Shown here one piece after another: positions 34,006 to 43,413 of a stretch of DNA of 64,000 nucleotides. The notes below the pieces were generated by a model. That model saw only the letters and a list, made by a program, of their open reading frames with translations. It was not told where the DNA came from and searched no databases. Within the stretch, counting starts at the first letter, position 1, and each line of letters begins with the position of its first letter. A program made the position numbers and the translations under genes. Origin of the DNA: Moorena sp. SIOASIH (GTDB lineage Bacteria; Cyanobacteriota; Cyanobacteriia; Cyanobacteriales; Coleofasciculaceae); assembly GCF_010671925.1 (NCBI RefSeq), contig NZ_JAAHIH010000003.1, positions 248,001 through 312,000 on the forward strand, in the 5' to 3' direction.

Positions 34006-34338
34006 TCAAGCCAGCACAAGTGGCTCTACTACCAGTAATCGTAAGATGAATTCTCCCAATCCCACGGGTGGACTGGTAATTTCAGATCTGGTAGTTAAGG
34101 TTTTACTATCCACTGTTGCTGTTTCCAAAACTGTAGCGGTTGCCACAGCAGGAGTTATTGGTACTGATACCGATTCTAGATCAAGCTGGTTTGATGGTGA
34201 TGGCGTAGTTGCTGGTCTTGGGGTTTGTTTAGCTATGGTTGTTGGTGAGAATGTCCGGTGTGGGCAAGCAAAGGTGTCGTTTCCAGGGTTAGCTTGATTG
34301 TACCTAGTGTAGTATAACTGATTACCTGAGTTGGACAT
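34006..34338 (-). CDS. Possible Thr/Pro-rich small protein
   Basis: An open frame of 110 codons, with GAGG two bases before the ATG. It is Thr/Pro/Ser-rich and lacks domains or a signal peptide. It ends 20 bp before the Asp-box lipoprotein gene on the same strand, so it could be cotranscribed. An open frame on the opposite strand of similar length makes the call uncertain. Confidence 0.3.
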   Translation of the reverse strand: MSNSGNQLYYTRYNQANPGNDTFACPHRTFSPTTIAKQTPRPATTPSPSNQLDLESVSVPITPAVATATVLETATVDSKTLTTRSEITSPPVGLGEFILRLLVVEPLVLA

Positions 34339-34461
34339 AACCTCAAACTCAGGCTTGATAAGTATTTTTACTCATTTATCTTGGTAGGGCTCACCCTTTC
34401 TGTGTTCTTTCGTACTACAATTTAAAGTGCGGAAGGTCAGTTAATTTTTGTTTATAAAACA

Positions 34462-34662
34462 ATGGATAGGCCAGTCGTCACAGTTGAGGAAAATATCAAT
34501 GCTCAAGTGTTTGATATTGGTGATGAAGAAGATTTTGAGGAGGAAATTATACTAACTCGTCAGAATCTGGAACTGATGAATTTTCTTGATGAACGTTCCG
34601 CTAATGTCAAACCTGGTGCAGGTATCTCCATCGAAGAAATTAGGCAGCACCTTGATGAATAA
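34462..34662 (+). CDS. Small acidic antitoxin-like protein
   Basis: 66 residues, strongly acidic (DIGDEEDFEEEIILTRQNLE), ending GAGISIEEIRQHLDE. That tail is typical of antitoxins whose C-terminus wraps a ParE/RelE toxin. No toxin gene follows: an ATGAATAAT overlaps the stop, but its frame closes after six codons, where the left region of a tnpB element begins. It may be a relic of a toxin-antitoxin pair whose toxin was lost to the insertion. Function inferred from composition and context only. Confidence 0.5.
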   Translation: MDRPVVTVEENINAQVFDIGDEEDFEEEIILTRQNLELMNFLDERSANVKPGAGISIEEIRQHLDE

Positions 34663-34689
34663 TTCTGGTGTATAACTCCATGATTGAGG

Positions 34690-36098
34690 AGTTTTGCGTC
34701 AGGAGTGGTGACCGAAAAACCTGAGGGCGCAAGCCCCTGGATTCTATCCATGGGGTTAGCCCGAACAGGAATTTATTCCCTAACAGCGATCAGAACTTTT
34801 GCTTCAAGATATCGACTATAATAGCAAGTAATACATTAATCCGAAGGAGGTAATTTTAAGTGTTGGTTATGGAGTTCAAGGCTGTACTAAAAGAGAATCA
34901 AAAGTTGGCAATAAATGAAGCCATTAGAACGGCTCGCTTTGTCCGCAATAAGGTACTTCGGTACTGGATGGACAATAGTAGTACAGGGAAGAAAGAACTC
35001 TATCGCTACAACACTCAATTAAGAGAGGAATTCAAGTTTGTTAAAGACCTCAACAGTCATGCTTGTCAAGCTTCTGTTGAGAACGTAGAACGCGCTATCA
35101 AGCGTTTCTTTGATAACTGCAAGAAGAAAGTCCCTGGCAAAAAGGGTTATCCTCGCTTTAAGAAACATTCTAGGTCAGTGGAATACAAGCAATCTGGATG
35201 GAAGTTATCCCCAGATAAGAAGTTTATCAATTTTACTGACAAGAAGGGGATTGGGAAGGTCAAACTCAAGGGCACCTGGGACTTATGGGGATTCGACCAG
35301 AAACTGATCAAGAGGGTTCGGATTGTTCAAAGAGCCGATGGGTACTATGTCCAGTTTTGCCTTAAAGTAGATAATTCCCAGCAGTTAGAAGCTACTGGTT
35401 TTACCATTGGCTTAGACGTCGGACTAAAAGAATTCTATACAGACTCTGATGGGTACTCCGAACCTAACCCTAGATTTTATAGAAAAGGTGAAAAACGTTT
35501 AAAATTTTATCAACGTCGGGTTTCCCGAAAAAAGAAAGGCTCTGCTAACCGAAAGAAAGCAGTTAATAGGCTAGGTAGGACTCATCTTAGAATAAGTAGG
35601 CAACGTAAAGAACATGCCTTGAGACTGGCACGTTGCGTAATCCGGTCTAACGACTTGGTCGCCTACGTTCGCGCAGCGTGCCGTAAGGCAAGATCTAAGA
35701 GTTAAGAACCTGGGTAAAAACCACTGTCTTGCCAAATCTATCAATGATGCAGGTTGGTACCAATTTCGAGAATGGTTAGAATATTTTGGCCAAAAGTTTG
35801 GCAGGATAACTGTCGCAGTAAATCCTGCTTATACAAGTCAAAACTGTTCTAATTGTGGCGAAGTGGTCAAGAAGTCGTTATCAACTAGAACCCATACCTG
35901 TAAGTGTGGGTGCCAATTAGATCGCGACCACAACGCTGCCAAAAACATCTTAACGAGAGCCTTGAGTACGGTGGGGCACACCGGAACTTATCAAAACGCT
36001 TGGGGAGATCTGTCCTCTACTCTTCCTGGTTCCGGCCTGGTTGAGCAAGATGGGTCTATGAACCAAGAATCCCCCGGTTTATAACCGTGGGGAGTGTC
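34690..36098 (+). mobile_element. IS1341/IS605-type element carrying only a tnpB gene (broken)
   Basis: Left region with hairpin GCCCCTGGAT/ATCCATGGGG (about 34730-34756), tnpB, and a right end CCCCGGTTTATAACCGTGGG then GAGTGTCAA (36072-36099). The same right-end sequence closes the second tnpB element at 49237-50590. No tnpA is present. Left boundary approximate. Confidence 0.7.
34860..36084 (+). pseudogene. tnpB: TnpB RNA-guided nuclease gene broken by a 22-bp mini-repeat
   Basis: Residues 1-270 match the intact TnpB at 49363-50574, including the RuvC Asp in IGLDVGLKEFY. At the second catalytic motif the copy at 50167 reads CTACGAAGATCTAAGAG (YEDLR). Here 22 extra bases (TTCGCGCAGCGTGCCGTAAG plus GC) sit between CTACG and AAGATC and shift the frame to a stop at 35705. 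After the insertion the original frame resumes (LGKNHCLAKSINDAGW) through the CxxC zinc ribbon and the last acidic motif to 36084. No other damage is apparent, so the insertion alone inactivated it. Confidence 0.88.
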
Positions 36099-36116
36099 AA
36101 ATCAAGACAGCCCTAG

Positions 36117-36968
36117 GGCGTGTCATCAATTAAGCCAGATAACGGTAGCAGCCAGATAAATTGCTCCTAGAAAGTTTATTGCCCGTAAATCAATCGCGTG
36201 TGGCAATCGCTCGATATTGCTTGAGTTGGGCAAAGAAGTTTTCAATTAGATGTCGTGCTTGGTATAAGTATCGATCATACTCACGCTTAACAGTACGGTT
36301 GCACAAGGGCTGAATAACTGCCGTTTTACCTTGTTGTTTAAGTCGTTCAATCACGCGCTCATCAGCATCGTATCCCTTGTCGGCAAGGAGTGTATCAGCA
36401 GCAAGCTCGTTGAGTAGGACATCGGCTCCATCAAGGTCACAGGCTTGTCCAGGAGTTAGGTGAAAGCCGATCGGTAGCCAATGGGCATCCACCAAGGTAT
36501 GAATCTTGGTACTCAGTCCACCTTTACTGCGACCAATCGCTTCGCTAGCGGCATCCCCCCCTTTGCCCCAGCACTATGCTGGTGGGCACGCACAATAGTT
36601 GAGTCTATCATCGCGTATTCGTTGTCAGCATCATTGGCTAATACTTCAAACACCCTTTGCCACACTCCACGCTTTGCCCATCGGCGTTCATCGGGTATGA
36701 ACTACTCGAAAATCACCAAATCTTTCAGGTAAGTCCCGCCAGGGAATGCCAGCTCGGTAGCGATACAGCACGGCTTCGACAAACAATCGATTATCTTTAG
36801 CCGTCACTCCGACCGTTTCTTTTCGTCCTGGTAGTAAGTCGAGAGATGCGTTCCCACTGGTCATTCCGCAAAGCATAGCGGCGCGTCATTTTAGCACTCC
36901 TGAGATTACTCAACTCGCCAAGAATTTATCTATTTTAAACTGGATTGACATTTATTTGATGACACGCC
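36117..36968 (-). mobile_element. IS5-family (IS427/IS1031-like) insertion sequence, 852 bp
   Basis: The ends GGGCGTGTCATCAA and, inverted, TTGATGACACGCCC are both bordered by CTAG (36113-36116, 36969-36972). It lies 18 bp past the right end of the tnpB element. Confidence 0.85.
36190..36887 (-). pseudogene. IS5-family transposase, frameshifted
   Basis: Start [16 protein letters not shown] (ATG at 36887). The frame then changes to [20 protein letters not shown] and [17 protein letters not shown], again to RRWAKRGVWQRVF with the catalytic Asp in AMIDSTIVRAHQH, and finally to AIGRSKGGLSTKIHTLVDAH, LADKGYDADE and the C-terminal YQARHLIENFFAQLKQYR. A run of seven G marks the last switch and could be a programmed slippage site. 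At least two other shifts look like decay. Confidence 0.8.
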
Positions 36969-37105
36969 CTAGATCTAGCACAAGAGTTAGATAGCAATCC
37001 GTGTAGGAATTGAGAGAATTTTGATGCCATATTCCCTACTCCCTACTCCCTACTCCCTGTTCCCAGATCTGCTGTTCCCTGTTCCCTTTGGTATAAGAGA
37101 TCGTC

Positions 37106-37393
37106 ATGACCAACATCAAAACCCATCCCTGGGATGTGGCAGAACATCTAGAGACCAAAGAAGATATGGCGGCCTATCTCGAAGCTGCTCTTGAAGATGG
37201 CGATCCTGCCTTGGTGGTGGCGGCTCTAGGAGATATTGCTCGTTCCAAAGGAATGACACAAATTGCTAGTGAAACGGGTCTAGGACATGAGAGTCTTGAT
37301 CAGGCGTTGTTGATGGAAGGTAATCCAGAGTTAGCCACTGTTCTCAAGGTAATACAGGCACTTGGTCTACGGTTGCGGGCTACTCCGATATGA
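37106..37393 (+). CDS. HigA-type addiction-module antidote, apparently orphan
   Basis: 95 residues: YLEAALEDGDPALVVAALGD, then a Cro/C1-type helix-turn-helix (IARSKGMTQIASETGLGHES) and NPELATVLKVIQALGLRL. This matches the HTH antidotes paired with RelE/HigB-type toxins (toxin normally upstream). Here the upstream 110 bp hold only CTCCCTA-type repeats and then an IS5 element, so the partner is missing. The protein could act as a solitary regulator. The frame is intact. Confidence 0.75.
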   Translation: MTNIKTHPWDVAEHLETKEDMAAYLEAALEDGDPALVVAALGDIARSKGMTQIASETGLGHESLDQALLMEGNPELATVLKVIQALGLRLRATPI

Positions 37394-37584
37394 AGTATTG
37401 CATTTTTGTTGTTGTGTCTTTTGACTAACTTAGAACGTTTCTACCTAAACGAATTGGTAACCAAGTTACTCAGAAAAGATTTCAAAATTAATAATCATAT
37501 CCAGTAGGGATTTCAAAATAACATGGGTTTACCCTGGATCAGGCAAGAGATAATAGGTCTTGACCCTGCAGCTTGCTTATTCCC

Positions 37585-38919
37585 ATGGAAACCACTACTC
37601 AAGATATGCGTTCGCTTCCATTGCCCCCTGGTAACGTCTGTTTACCCATTATCGGTGAGACGATCAGCTTTTTAACGGATCGAAATTTCCACAAAAAGCG
37701 GTCAGAAAAGTATGGGCGCATCTACAAAACCCACATTTTTGGTAGTCCTGCGGTGACGATGAATACTGCAGAAGCGAATCAATTTCTGTTTACGAATGAA
37801 AATCAGTATGTTGCTTCTATCTGGCCCAAAAGCACGCAAATCTTACTTGGAGCCGCCTCACTGGCCAACCAAACGGGAGTTTTCCACCAAAAGCGCCGTA
37901 AGTTAATGTCCCAGGCGTTTCAACCGAGAGCATTAGCTAGTTATATTCCCACCATGGCCAACATTACTAGCAATTATCTCCAGAAATGGGAACAGATGGG
38001 AACTTTAACCTGGTATCCTCAACTGCAGGACTATACCTTTGAGATCGCTAGTACCTTGCTGATGGGAACTGATGGAGGTTCCGAAACCCCTCTGGCTCAA
38101 CTATTTAATAACTTTTCTGAGGGAGTGTTCAGTATCCCGCTCTCTCTACCTTGGACAAGGTTTGGTAAAGCCTTGCGTGCTCGTCAAGGATTGCTGACCT
38201 ATATCGAAACCATTGTCCAACAGCGACAGCAACAGAAAAATCCCGGAGAGGACGCCTTAGGATTATTGTTAAAAGCCGAGGATGACCAGGGGAATTCCTT
38301 GAGTTTGGATGAAATCAAAGACCAAGTGCTTCTGTTGTTGTGGGCAGGTCACGAAACCTTAACCTCTGCGATCGCATCCTTTTGTCTGTTGACAGCGCAG
38401 CATCCAGATGTTGTTGCCCATCTCCGTGCTGAACAACAGCAGTTTTCTGGTTCAGAACCCCTAACCATGGAACATCTCAAGCAGATGACCTATCTAGAGC
38501 AAGTGCTCAAAGAAGTGCTGCGCATACTTCCTCCGGTTAGTGGTCTGTTTCGGAAGGTTATTCAGTCTTTTGAATTTAACGGTTACTTGATTCCTCAAGG
38601 TTGGACTGTACTGTGCCAAATTACCGAAACCCACAAAAATCAGGAAATTTATCAAGATCATCAACGCTTTGACCCAGATCGGTTTGGCCGAGATAGGACA
38701 GAAGATAAACAAAAAACCTTTGGATATATCCCCTTTGGAGGTGGTTTACGGGAATGTTTAGGCAGGGAGTTTGCCAAATTAGAAATGAAGATTTTCGCGG
38801 CTCAATTGCTCCGGGATTATGACTGGAAATTAGTGCCAGATCAAGATTTAGAAATGGTGGTGATTCCAACTCCCCATCCCCGGGATGGACTTAAGGTTAA
38901 TTTTAGCCGTAGAGTGTAA
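37585..38919 (+). CDS. Cytochrome P450 (CYP120-like)
   Basis: 444 residues from the ATG at 37585; a TTG twelve bases upstream is less likely. Oxygen-binding helix AGHETLTS (about 258-265 counted from that TTG), ExxR (Glu314, Arg317), and the haem loop FGGGLRECLG with the thiolate Cys395. The N-terminus SLPLPPGNVCLPIIGET lacks a membrane anchor, as in soluble cyanobacterial CYP120 enzymes, which hydroxylate retinoic acid. The substrate here is unknown. A ferredoxin partner is not encoded nearby. Confidence 0.88.
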   Translation: METTTQDMRSLPLPPGNVCLPIIGETISFLTDRNFHKKRSEKYGRIYKTHIFGSPAVTMNTAEANQFLFTNENQYVASIWPKSTQILLGAASLANQTGVFHQKRRKLMSQAFQPRALASYIPTMANITSNYLQKWEQMGTLTWYPQLQDYTFEIASTLLMGTDGGSETPLAQLFNNFSEGVFSIPLSLPWTRFGKALRARQGLLTYIETIVQQRQQQKNPGEDALGLLLKAEDDQGNSLSLDEIKDQVLLLLWAGHETLTSAIASFCLLTAQHPDVVAHLRAEQQQFSGSEPLTMEHLKQMTYLEQVLKEVLRILPPVSGLFRKVIQSFEFNGYLIPQGWTVLCQITETHKNQEIYQDHQRFDPDRFGRDRTEDKQKTFGYIPFGGGLRECLGREFAKLEMKIFAAQLLRDYDWKLVPDQDLEMVVIPTPHPRDGLKVNFSRRV

Positions 38920-39170
38920 GCATTCAGCCGTCAGCCATCAGCTTATTTTATTCAAAAGCTATTCCCGTAGCTTAGCCACAGGCCAAAGGCTGATATAGGG
39001 CTACAGGAAAGGCAAGAGGCATGCATGCAAGAGGCAAAGGTGCCCTTGATCCATTAAGAATTAAATTCGCTACGGGTCGCACCTTTTGCTGCTTGTATCA
39101 ATGTCAAACACCTTAATGCTTAGTGCTATCTCATCACTTTCTTAAGTTAAGCTTAAATCTCAGGTTATTT
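38916..39170. repeat. GTAAGCATTCAG element end and a GCAAGAGGCA dispersed repeat
   Basis: GTAAGCATTCAGCCGTCAGC at 38916 begins an element whose right end is unclear (CACCTTAATGCTTAG near 39110). GGCAAGAGGCATGCATGCAA and the following TTTTGCTGCTT...CAAACACCTTAAT also occur at 17577 and 43115-43205. Confidence 0.6.
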
Positions 39171-39882
39171 AGACTTGATGTGGTAATACAATGTAGTTTG
39201 TGTGCTTAAAAATGGCTAGTCTTGCCTCACCATTGCCATGGAGTGATCCAACACTGAAGATTTTAGTTTCACTTATGATCAATTCAATGTCGAAAGCTGA
39301 CCATAGCCTCTCTAGGAAAACTTCCGGTGATTTATGGTATTCAGATAAAAAACTTTTGGCTCCATATTTAAATCTCGAAAAAGATGGATACCTTGTTTAT
39401 GTCATGGCTGTTAATGACCAGACTAAACATTGGACTGAACAGGTTCGCGAAGTGCATAAAATGCACTTAAAAAAAGCAGGATATGAGGGATTTAGCAATC
39501 AGATTGACGATGAATATCATTTATTAGGAACCTATTTTTTTGTCATCAAATACAATGAAATAGTAATAACATCACGAATTAACGATAGAACAAAGTCGAG
39601 TAGATTACCTTTTGAAATGGGGCAAAGACCCAATGGTGAACATTACGTTTTTCAGGACAATATTCCGTCAGTCGATATCAATACATACAGCATAATTCTC
39701 AGACACTACAGGCGAGCCACACCATTACTATTAGCAGCTTTGGGTAAATATATTGATGACTTAGGAGCTAAAAGGACTTTCTGTTTGGTCGATCGTGAAA
39801 ACAAAGTTACTCAGAGGATGTATCATGATGATTTCAAATTCTTATACTCAACTACATTTGAGGAGCCGATAGTGTTCCCTTC

Positions 39883-41153
39883 CTGAGGGGGCGACGAAAT
39901 AAGCTAAAACGCAGACTCTATAAGTAATCTAGCCCTTAGACCTCGTTGATAATACTTTCGTTTATTAGGATTTAATTTCATTAATTCGGTTACTAATTCT
40001 AGACAAACATCCTTGAGATTGACCCAAGTTTGGCTATATAAACCAACGTAAAAACTGCTATGTCTGCGTTCCCTACGACGAGATTCTTTGACACGAGCCA
40101 CATAGTTTTGTATTCCTTGACGTTTAATATGCTGACCTTGAATTGTTGAGGAAGTGTAAGCTATCGCAATTAATAACACTAGAGAAATAAGTCGTTTACC
40201 CTCAACCTTAGTCTCCTCTATATTATAACCACCTGTCTTAAAATCTCTAAACATTTCCTCGATATCAAATCTTTTTTTATAAGCTGAAATCGCCAACTCT
40301 AAGCTCTCAAGATTTGTCAGAATAAACCAGGCTTCTTTTGGGGCTATTCCCTTGAGTTTACGTTGCCACTTACAAGCGACATTAAAACTTATAAACCCAC
40401 GGGTCTTGGTCACTTTAACTCCTTGGATAAACAAAGATAATCCTGGTGTTAAGCCTAAATTATTTAATTGAATCCAAAAATCATTTTTCACTTCGATAAA
40501 TTCGTTCTTCTTAAGACGTAAGCAGAAATATACACCCAACGACTGGAGATGCTGCGCCAGCTTGAGTGAGCAAAATTCTCTATCCCCTAAGAGACAAACT
40601 TTATAATTTTTTAAAAGTGGCATCACTGAAGATAGGGCAGTTTTCTGTTCATTAATATTGCTAGACCCTAATTTGGGAAGTAATTCAAAATATATAGGAA
40701 AGGTTCTTTTATCCCAAACTATACTGATCATGAGGAAATTTATGCGACTCCAATTTGTGCGGTCTATCGCTACATAAATTAATTCTTCAGTTGTAAAGTA
40801 TGTTGATAACCAGGTTTCAACAATTGGGAACCAAATTTTTTCAATCGTCAGATTAGGCAATGATAAAAATCGTTGTATTCTTTTTCTACGACTTTCAAAT
40901 TTTATGGGAATTGATAGAGCATTTGCTAATTTTTATAAATTTACTTTTTTAATTGTCTGTAGGAGACTAAGCAGAATTAGAATGAATAAGTATTCTGACT
41001 TATTAAGTTGACTTTTTAAGTGGTTTTGGTAAAATGCAGGTAACATTTTCAATTGGTAGGTCTTGTTGCAAATAAGGGACCTATTTTTTTTTACCACAAA
41101 ATGGTCAAAGCTTTACATTTAAAGCTTTTCAGGCTATTTCGTCGCCCCCCCAG
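39883..41153 (-). mobile_element. IS4-family insertion sequence, 1,271 bp
   Basis: The ends CTGAGGGGGCGACGAAATA and, inverted, CTGGGGGGGCGACGAAATA differ at one position. It is flanked by GTTCCCTTC on both sides (39874-39882, 41154-41162). It is inserted in the acyltransferase-like gene. Confidence 0.9.
39904..41046 (-). pseudogene. IS4-family transposase with one internal TAA
   Basis: From MLPAFYQNHLKSQLNKSEYL the frame is 380 codons with a TAA at codon 38 (VNL-stop-KLAN). The related fragment at 20494 has LETLA at this place, so a Glu codon became TAA. The remaining 318 residues are intact: VAIDRTNWSR (Asp), LLGDREFCS (Asp) and YKKRFDIEEMFRDFK, the IS4 Y-R-E-K signature. Without readthrough or internal initiation it is inactive. 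Confidence 0.85.
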
Positions 41154-41612
41154 GTTCCCTTCTTTCCTCAATGGATTGAACCAGCAGCCAGTTGAATGGA
41201 AGATGATGGAATGGAATGAACAAACGATTAAGTATTATTCTGAATTGCACCGAATGATAACTATAGAAACGAAATAAAGCACCTAATAGTAAGTATTTAT
41301 ATGGCGGTGGGGCCCAGAAAACATCGTAAGCATTAAGCTAAATGGCTGTAAGTCCTCAGTGACCTATTGTCCATGAATTTGCTGAAGTCGAACTCAAGTG
41401 GTAATGGAATCCATGTAGTACAAAGATTATTTTGTGAAGGCAAAAAATTAACGAGACTATGGTAGTATAGTTTTGTCAGCTAAAGGTTTAGAAGTTCTTT
41501 ATGCTGAACAGTAGCAATGCTGTTGTGTAGTAGGAATTTACCTAGCCTTGAAGCTACCTTGGTGAATTGCACCAGTCAAATCTTACTTTTTTATTGATGG
41601 AGATTAGCCAAC

Positions 41613-42155
41613 ATGCTTACTGAATTTCAAACTAAGAAATGGACGCATTTGTTTAATATTTATGATAATAATAATGATGGTGTTGTAACCAAAGAAGACT
41701 TTGAGATTAAAGCACAGACAGTGGCTAAGTTACATAATCTTCAGCCGGGATCAGCTGGTTATGACAAGATGTATGCCGAAGTCATGGCTGATTGGGATCA
41801 TCTCCAAAAAGATGTAGATAAAAACAATAATGGTGAAATTAGTTTAGATGAGTGGCTCGAACATGGTTATACTCGCATTAGCAGCAACGAAATGTACGAG
41901 ACTGTGAAAAAAGAAGCTGATGCAGTTTTCGAGCTGTTTGATCAGAATGGGGATGGTGTTATAAGTCCTGAATAATTTTCTAATTTTATCAAAGCCTGGG
42001 GAGTTAGCGATGAAGAATTAGAGATTGCTTGCTCTAAGCTAAATCTAAAAGCAGGTAACACCTTGTCTAAGGATCAGTTTAAAGACTTGCTTGAACAATT
42101 TCACAAAAGTGATGACCCAGATTCTCCTGGTAATTATCTTTTCGGTTCGTTATAA
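41613..42155 (+). pseudogene. EF-hand calcium-binding protein with one internal TAA
   Basis: 180 codons with TAA at codon 121. EF-hand loops: DNNNDGVVTKED (about 18-29), DKNNNGEISLDE (about 69-80) and DQNGDGVISPE-stop-F (about 110-121). The last one needs Glu at position 12, which is exactly where the TAA stands. The frame continues with SNFIKAWGVSDEELEIACSK, a fourth, weaker EF-hand region and YLFGSL. Length and four-hand layout match calerythrin/sarcoplasmic calcium-binding-like proteins. As it stands only a 120-residue fragment would be made. Confidence 0.85.
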
Positions 42156-42156
42156 G

Positions 42157-42268
42157 CTCGATCGCGTAGCGTGACCAAAGGTCAATCGCTTTTAGCGTGG
42201 CCAAAGGTCAATCATTTGATATTGTAGATCTCGTAGGGTGCGTTAGGCGAAGCCGTAACGCACCATTA
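42157..42268. repeat. TAGCGTGACCAAAGGTCAAT mini-repeats and a GTAGGGTGCG hairpin
   Basis: Two mini-repeat copies (CGATCGCGTAGCGTGACC and TTTTAGCGTGGCCAAAGGTC) are followed by GTAGGGTGCGTTAGGCG paired with CCGTAACGCACC. Confidence 0.75.
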
Positions 42269-42411
42269 GTTTGAAGCCGTAACTAGCTAACTTTTTGATT
42301 TCACAGACCCTGAAGTTTCAGAAATAACCTGACTTTTAAGAAGCAAGCGCAATCCTTTTTTTCGATCAACTTAAGCTAAACTTCAAAGGTAAACTTCGGG
42401 ATAAATAATCG

Positions 42412-43086
42412 ATGCTCAAATTCTACTACAATACCCTCTCGCCCAATGTTCGTCGTGTCTGGCTAACTTTACTAGAAAAAAACCTTACCTTTGAAACAGT
42501 ATTACTTAAATTAGATGGCGATCAATTTCAACCAGAGTTTTTAGAAATTAACCCCTTTCATCACATTCCCGTTCTGGAGGATAACGGCTTGCGGTTAGTA
42601 GAATCCTTGGCAATTATGGACTACTTGGAAGCCAAATACCCCACACCTGCGCTGCTGCCAACTTCACCAGAGGCATTAGCCAAGGTACGCATGGTACAAT
42701 TGTTGACTGCTAATGAGCTATTTTCCCCAGTAGTTCAACTAATCTGTCAAAAGGAAGATTCACCACAATTTAAACTAGCCAAGAGGAAGCTAGATACAGT
42801 ACTCAAATTTTTATCAGACTTGCTAGGAAATAGCCCTTACTTTGGTTCGGACCAGTTAACCTTAGGAGATATCGTTGCTGGAGCAGCAATATCCTTATTG
42901 CCGAAGTTAGAGATTAATCTTACTGATTATCCTAACATGGATCAGTGGTTTAAAAGATTGATGCAACGGGAACCATGGCAGAAAACAGACATGAGTGCAG
43001 AGGATTTTGAAGAATTCAAGCGGCGAATCAAAGTTCTCGTAAAACTGCGTGCTCGTGAATTGATTGGAGGAAATAAGACACAGTAA
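42412..43086 (+). CDS. Glutathione S-transferase
   Basis: 224 residues. The thioredoxin-like N-terminal domain is MLKFYYNTLSPNVRRVWLTL with a Ser in the catalytic position (TLSPNVRR). NPFHHIPVLEDNGLRLVES holds the cis-Pro and the glutathione-binding Glu-Ser. The helical C-terminal domain includes LTLGDIVAGAAISLLPKL. It transfers glutathione to electrophiles or reduces peroxides in the cytosol. The theta/zeta-like layout does not fix the substrate. It is monocistronic, between repeats and the P-ATPase gene. Confidence 0.85.
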   Translation: MLKFYYNTLSPNVRRVWLTLLEKNLTFETVLLKLDGDQFQPEFLEINPFHHIPVLEDNGLRLVESLAIMDYLEAKYPTPALLPTSPEALAKVRMVQLLTANELFSPVVQLICQKEDSPQFKLAKRKLDTVLKFLSDLLGNSPYFGSDQLTLGDIVAGAAISLLPKLEINLTDYPNMDQWFKRLMQREPWQKTDMSAEDFEEFKRRIKVLVKLRARELIGGNKTQ

Positions 43087-43104
43087 ACTCAGCTTCCGAT
43101 AGGG

Positions 43105-43345
43105 TATAGAGCTATGGACAAGGCAAGAGGTAATAGGCAATATGCAAAAAAAAGTTTTTTTAGTCAACTTTTGCTGCTTTTATCAATCTCAAACACCTTA
43201 ATTCGTAGTGCTATACCTCAATGAATTGTAAGAATTTTTGATGTCATATTCCCTGTTCCCGTCTTGATGCAATAGCGAGTGGGGGAAACCCCCAAGACCG
43301 CGCTGCATCGCTGTTCCCTGTTCCCTGTTCCCTCACTAAGCACTA
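43105..43345. repeat. Dispersed repeats upstream of the P-ATPase gene
   Basis: GGCAAGAGGTAATAGGCAAT and the CAAACACCTTAAT segment, then GTCTTGATGCAATAGCGAGT with GGGGGAAACCCCC and GCGCTGCATCGC (43261-43312), placed within GTTCCCT heptamers. Confidence 0.7.
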
Positions 43346-43413
43346 ACACTCATCCCCTTGACTCTCCACTATACTAGAGAGTTTATCCTTTAACCGTAGG
43401 GTTAAAGGAAATC

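Larger units (their letters stand above)
39212..41277 (+). pseudogene. N-acyltransferase-like gene (FeeM/GNAT type) split by an IS
   Basis: Removing the IS at 39883-41153 and one 9-bp duplication gives one open frame of 261 residues. The first part ends TTFEEPIVFPS and the last part reads FLNGLNQQPVEWKMMEW to YYSELHRMITIETK. The region IDDEYHLLGTYFFVIKYNEI followed by TSRINDRTK resembles the core of N-acyl amino acid synthases and autoinducer-synthase-like GNAT enzymes, which transfer a fatty acyl group to an amine. That assignment is from pattern only. The insertion removes the last 40 residues, so the product is probably inactive, but precise excision would restore it. Confidence 0.6.
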
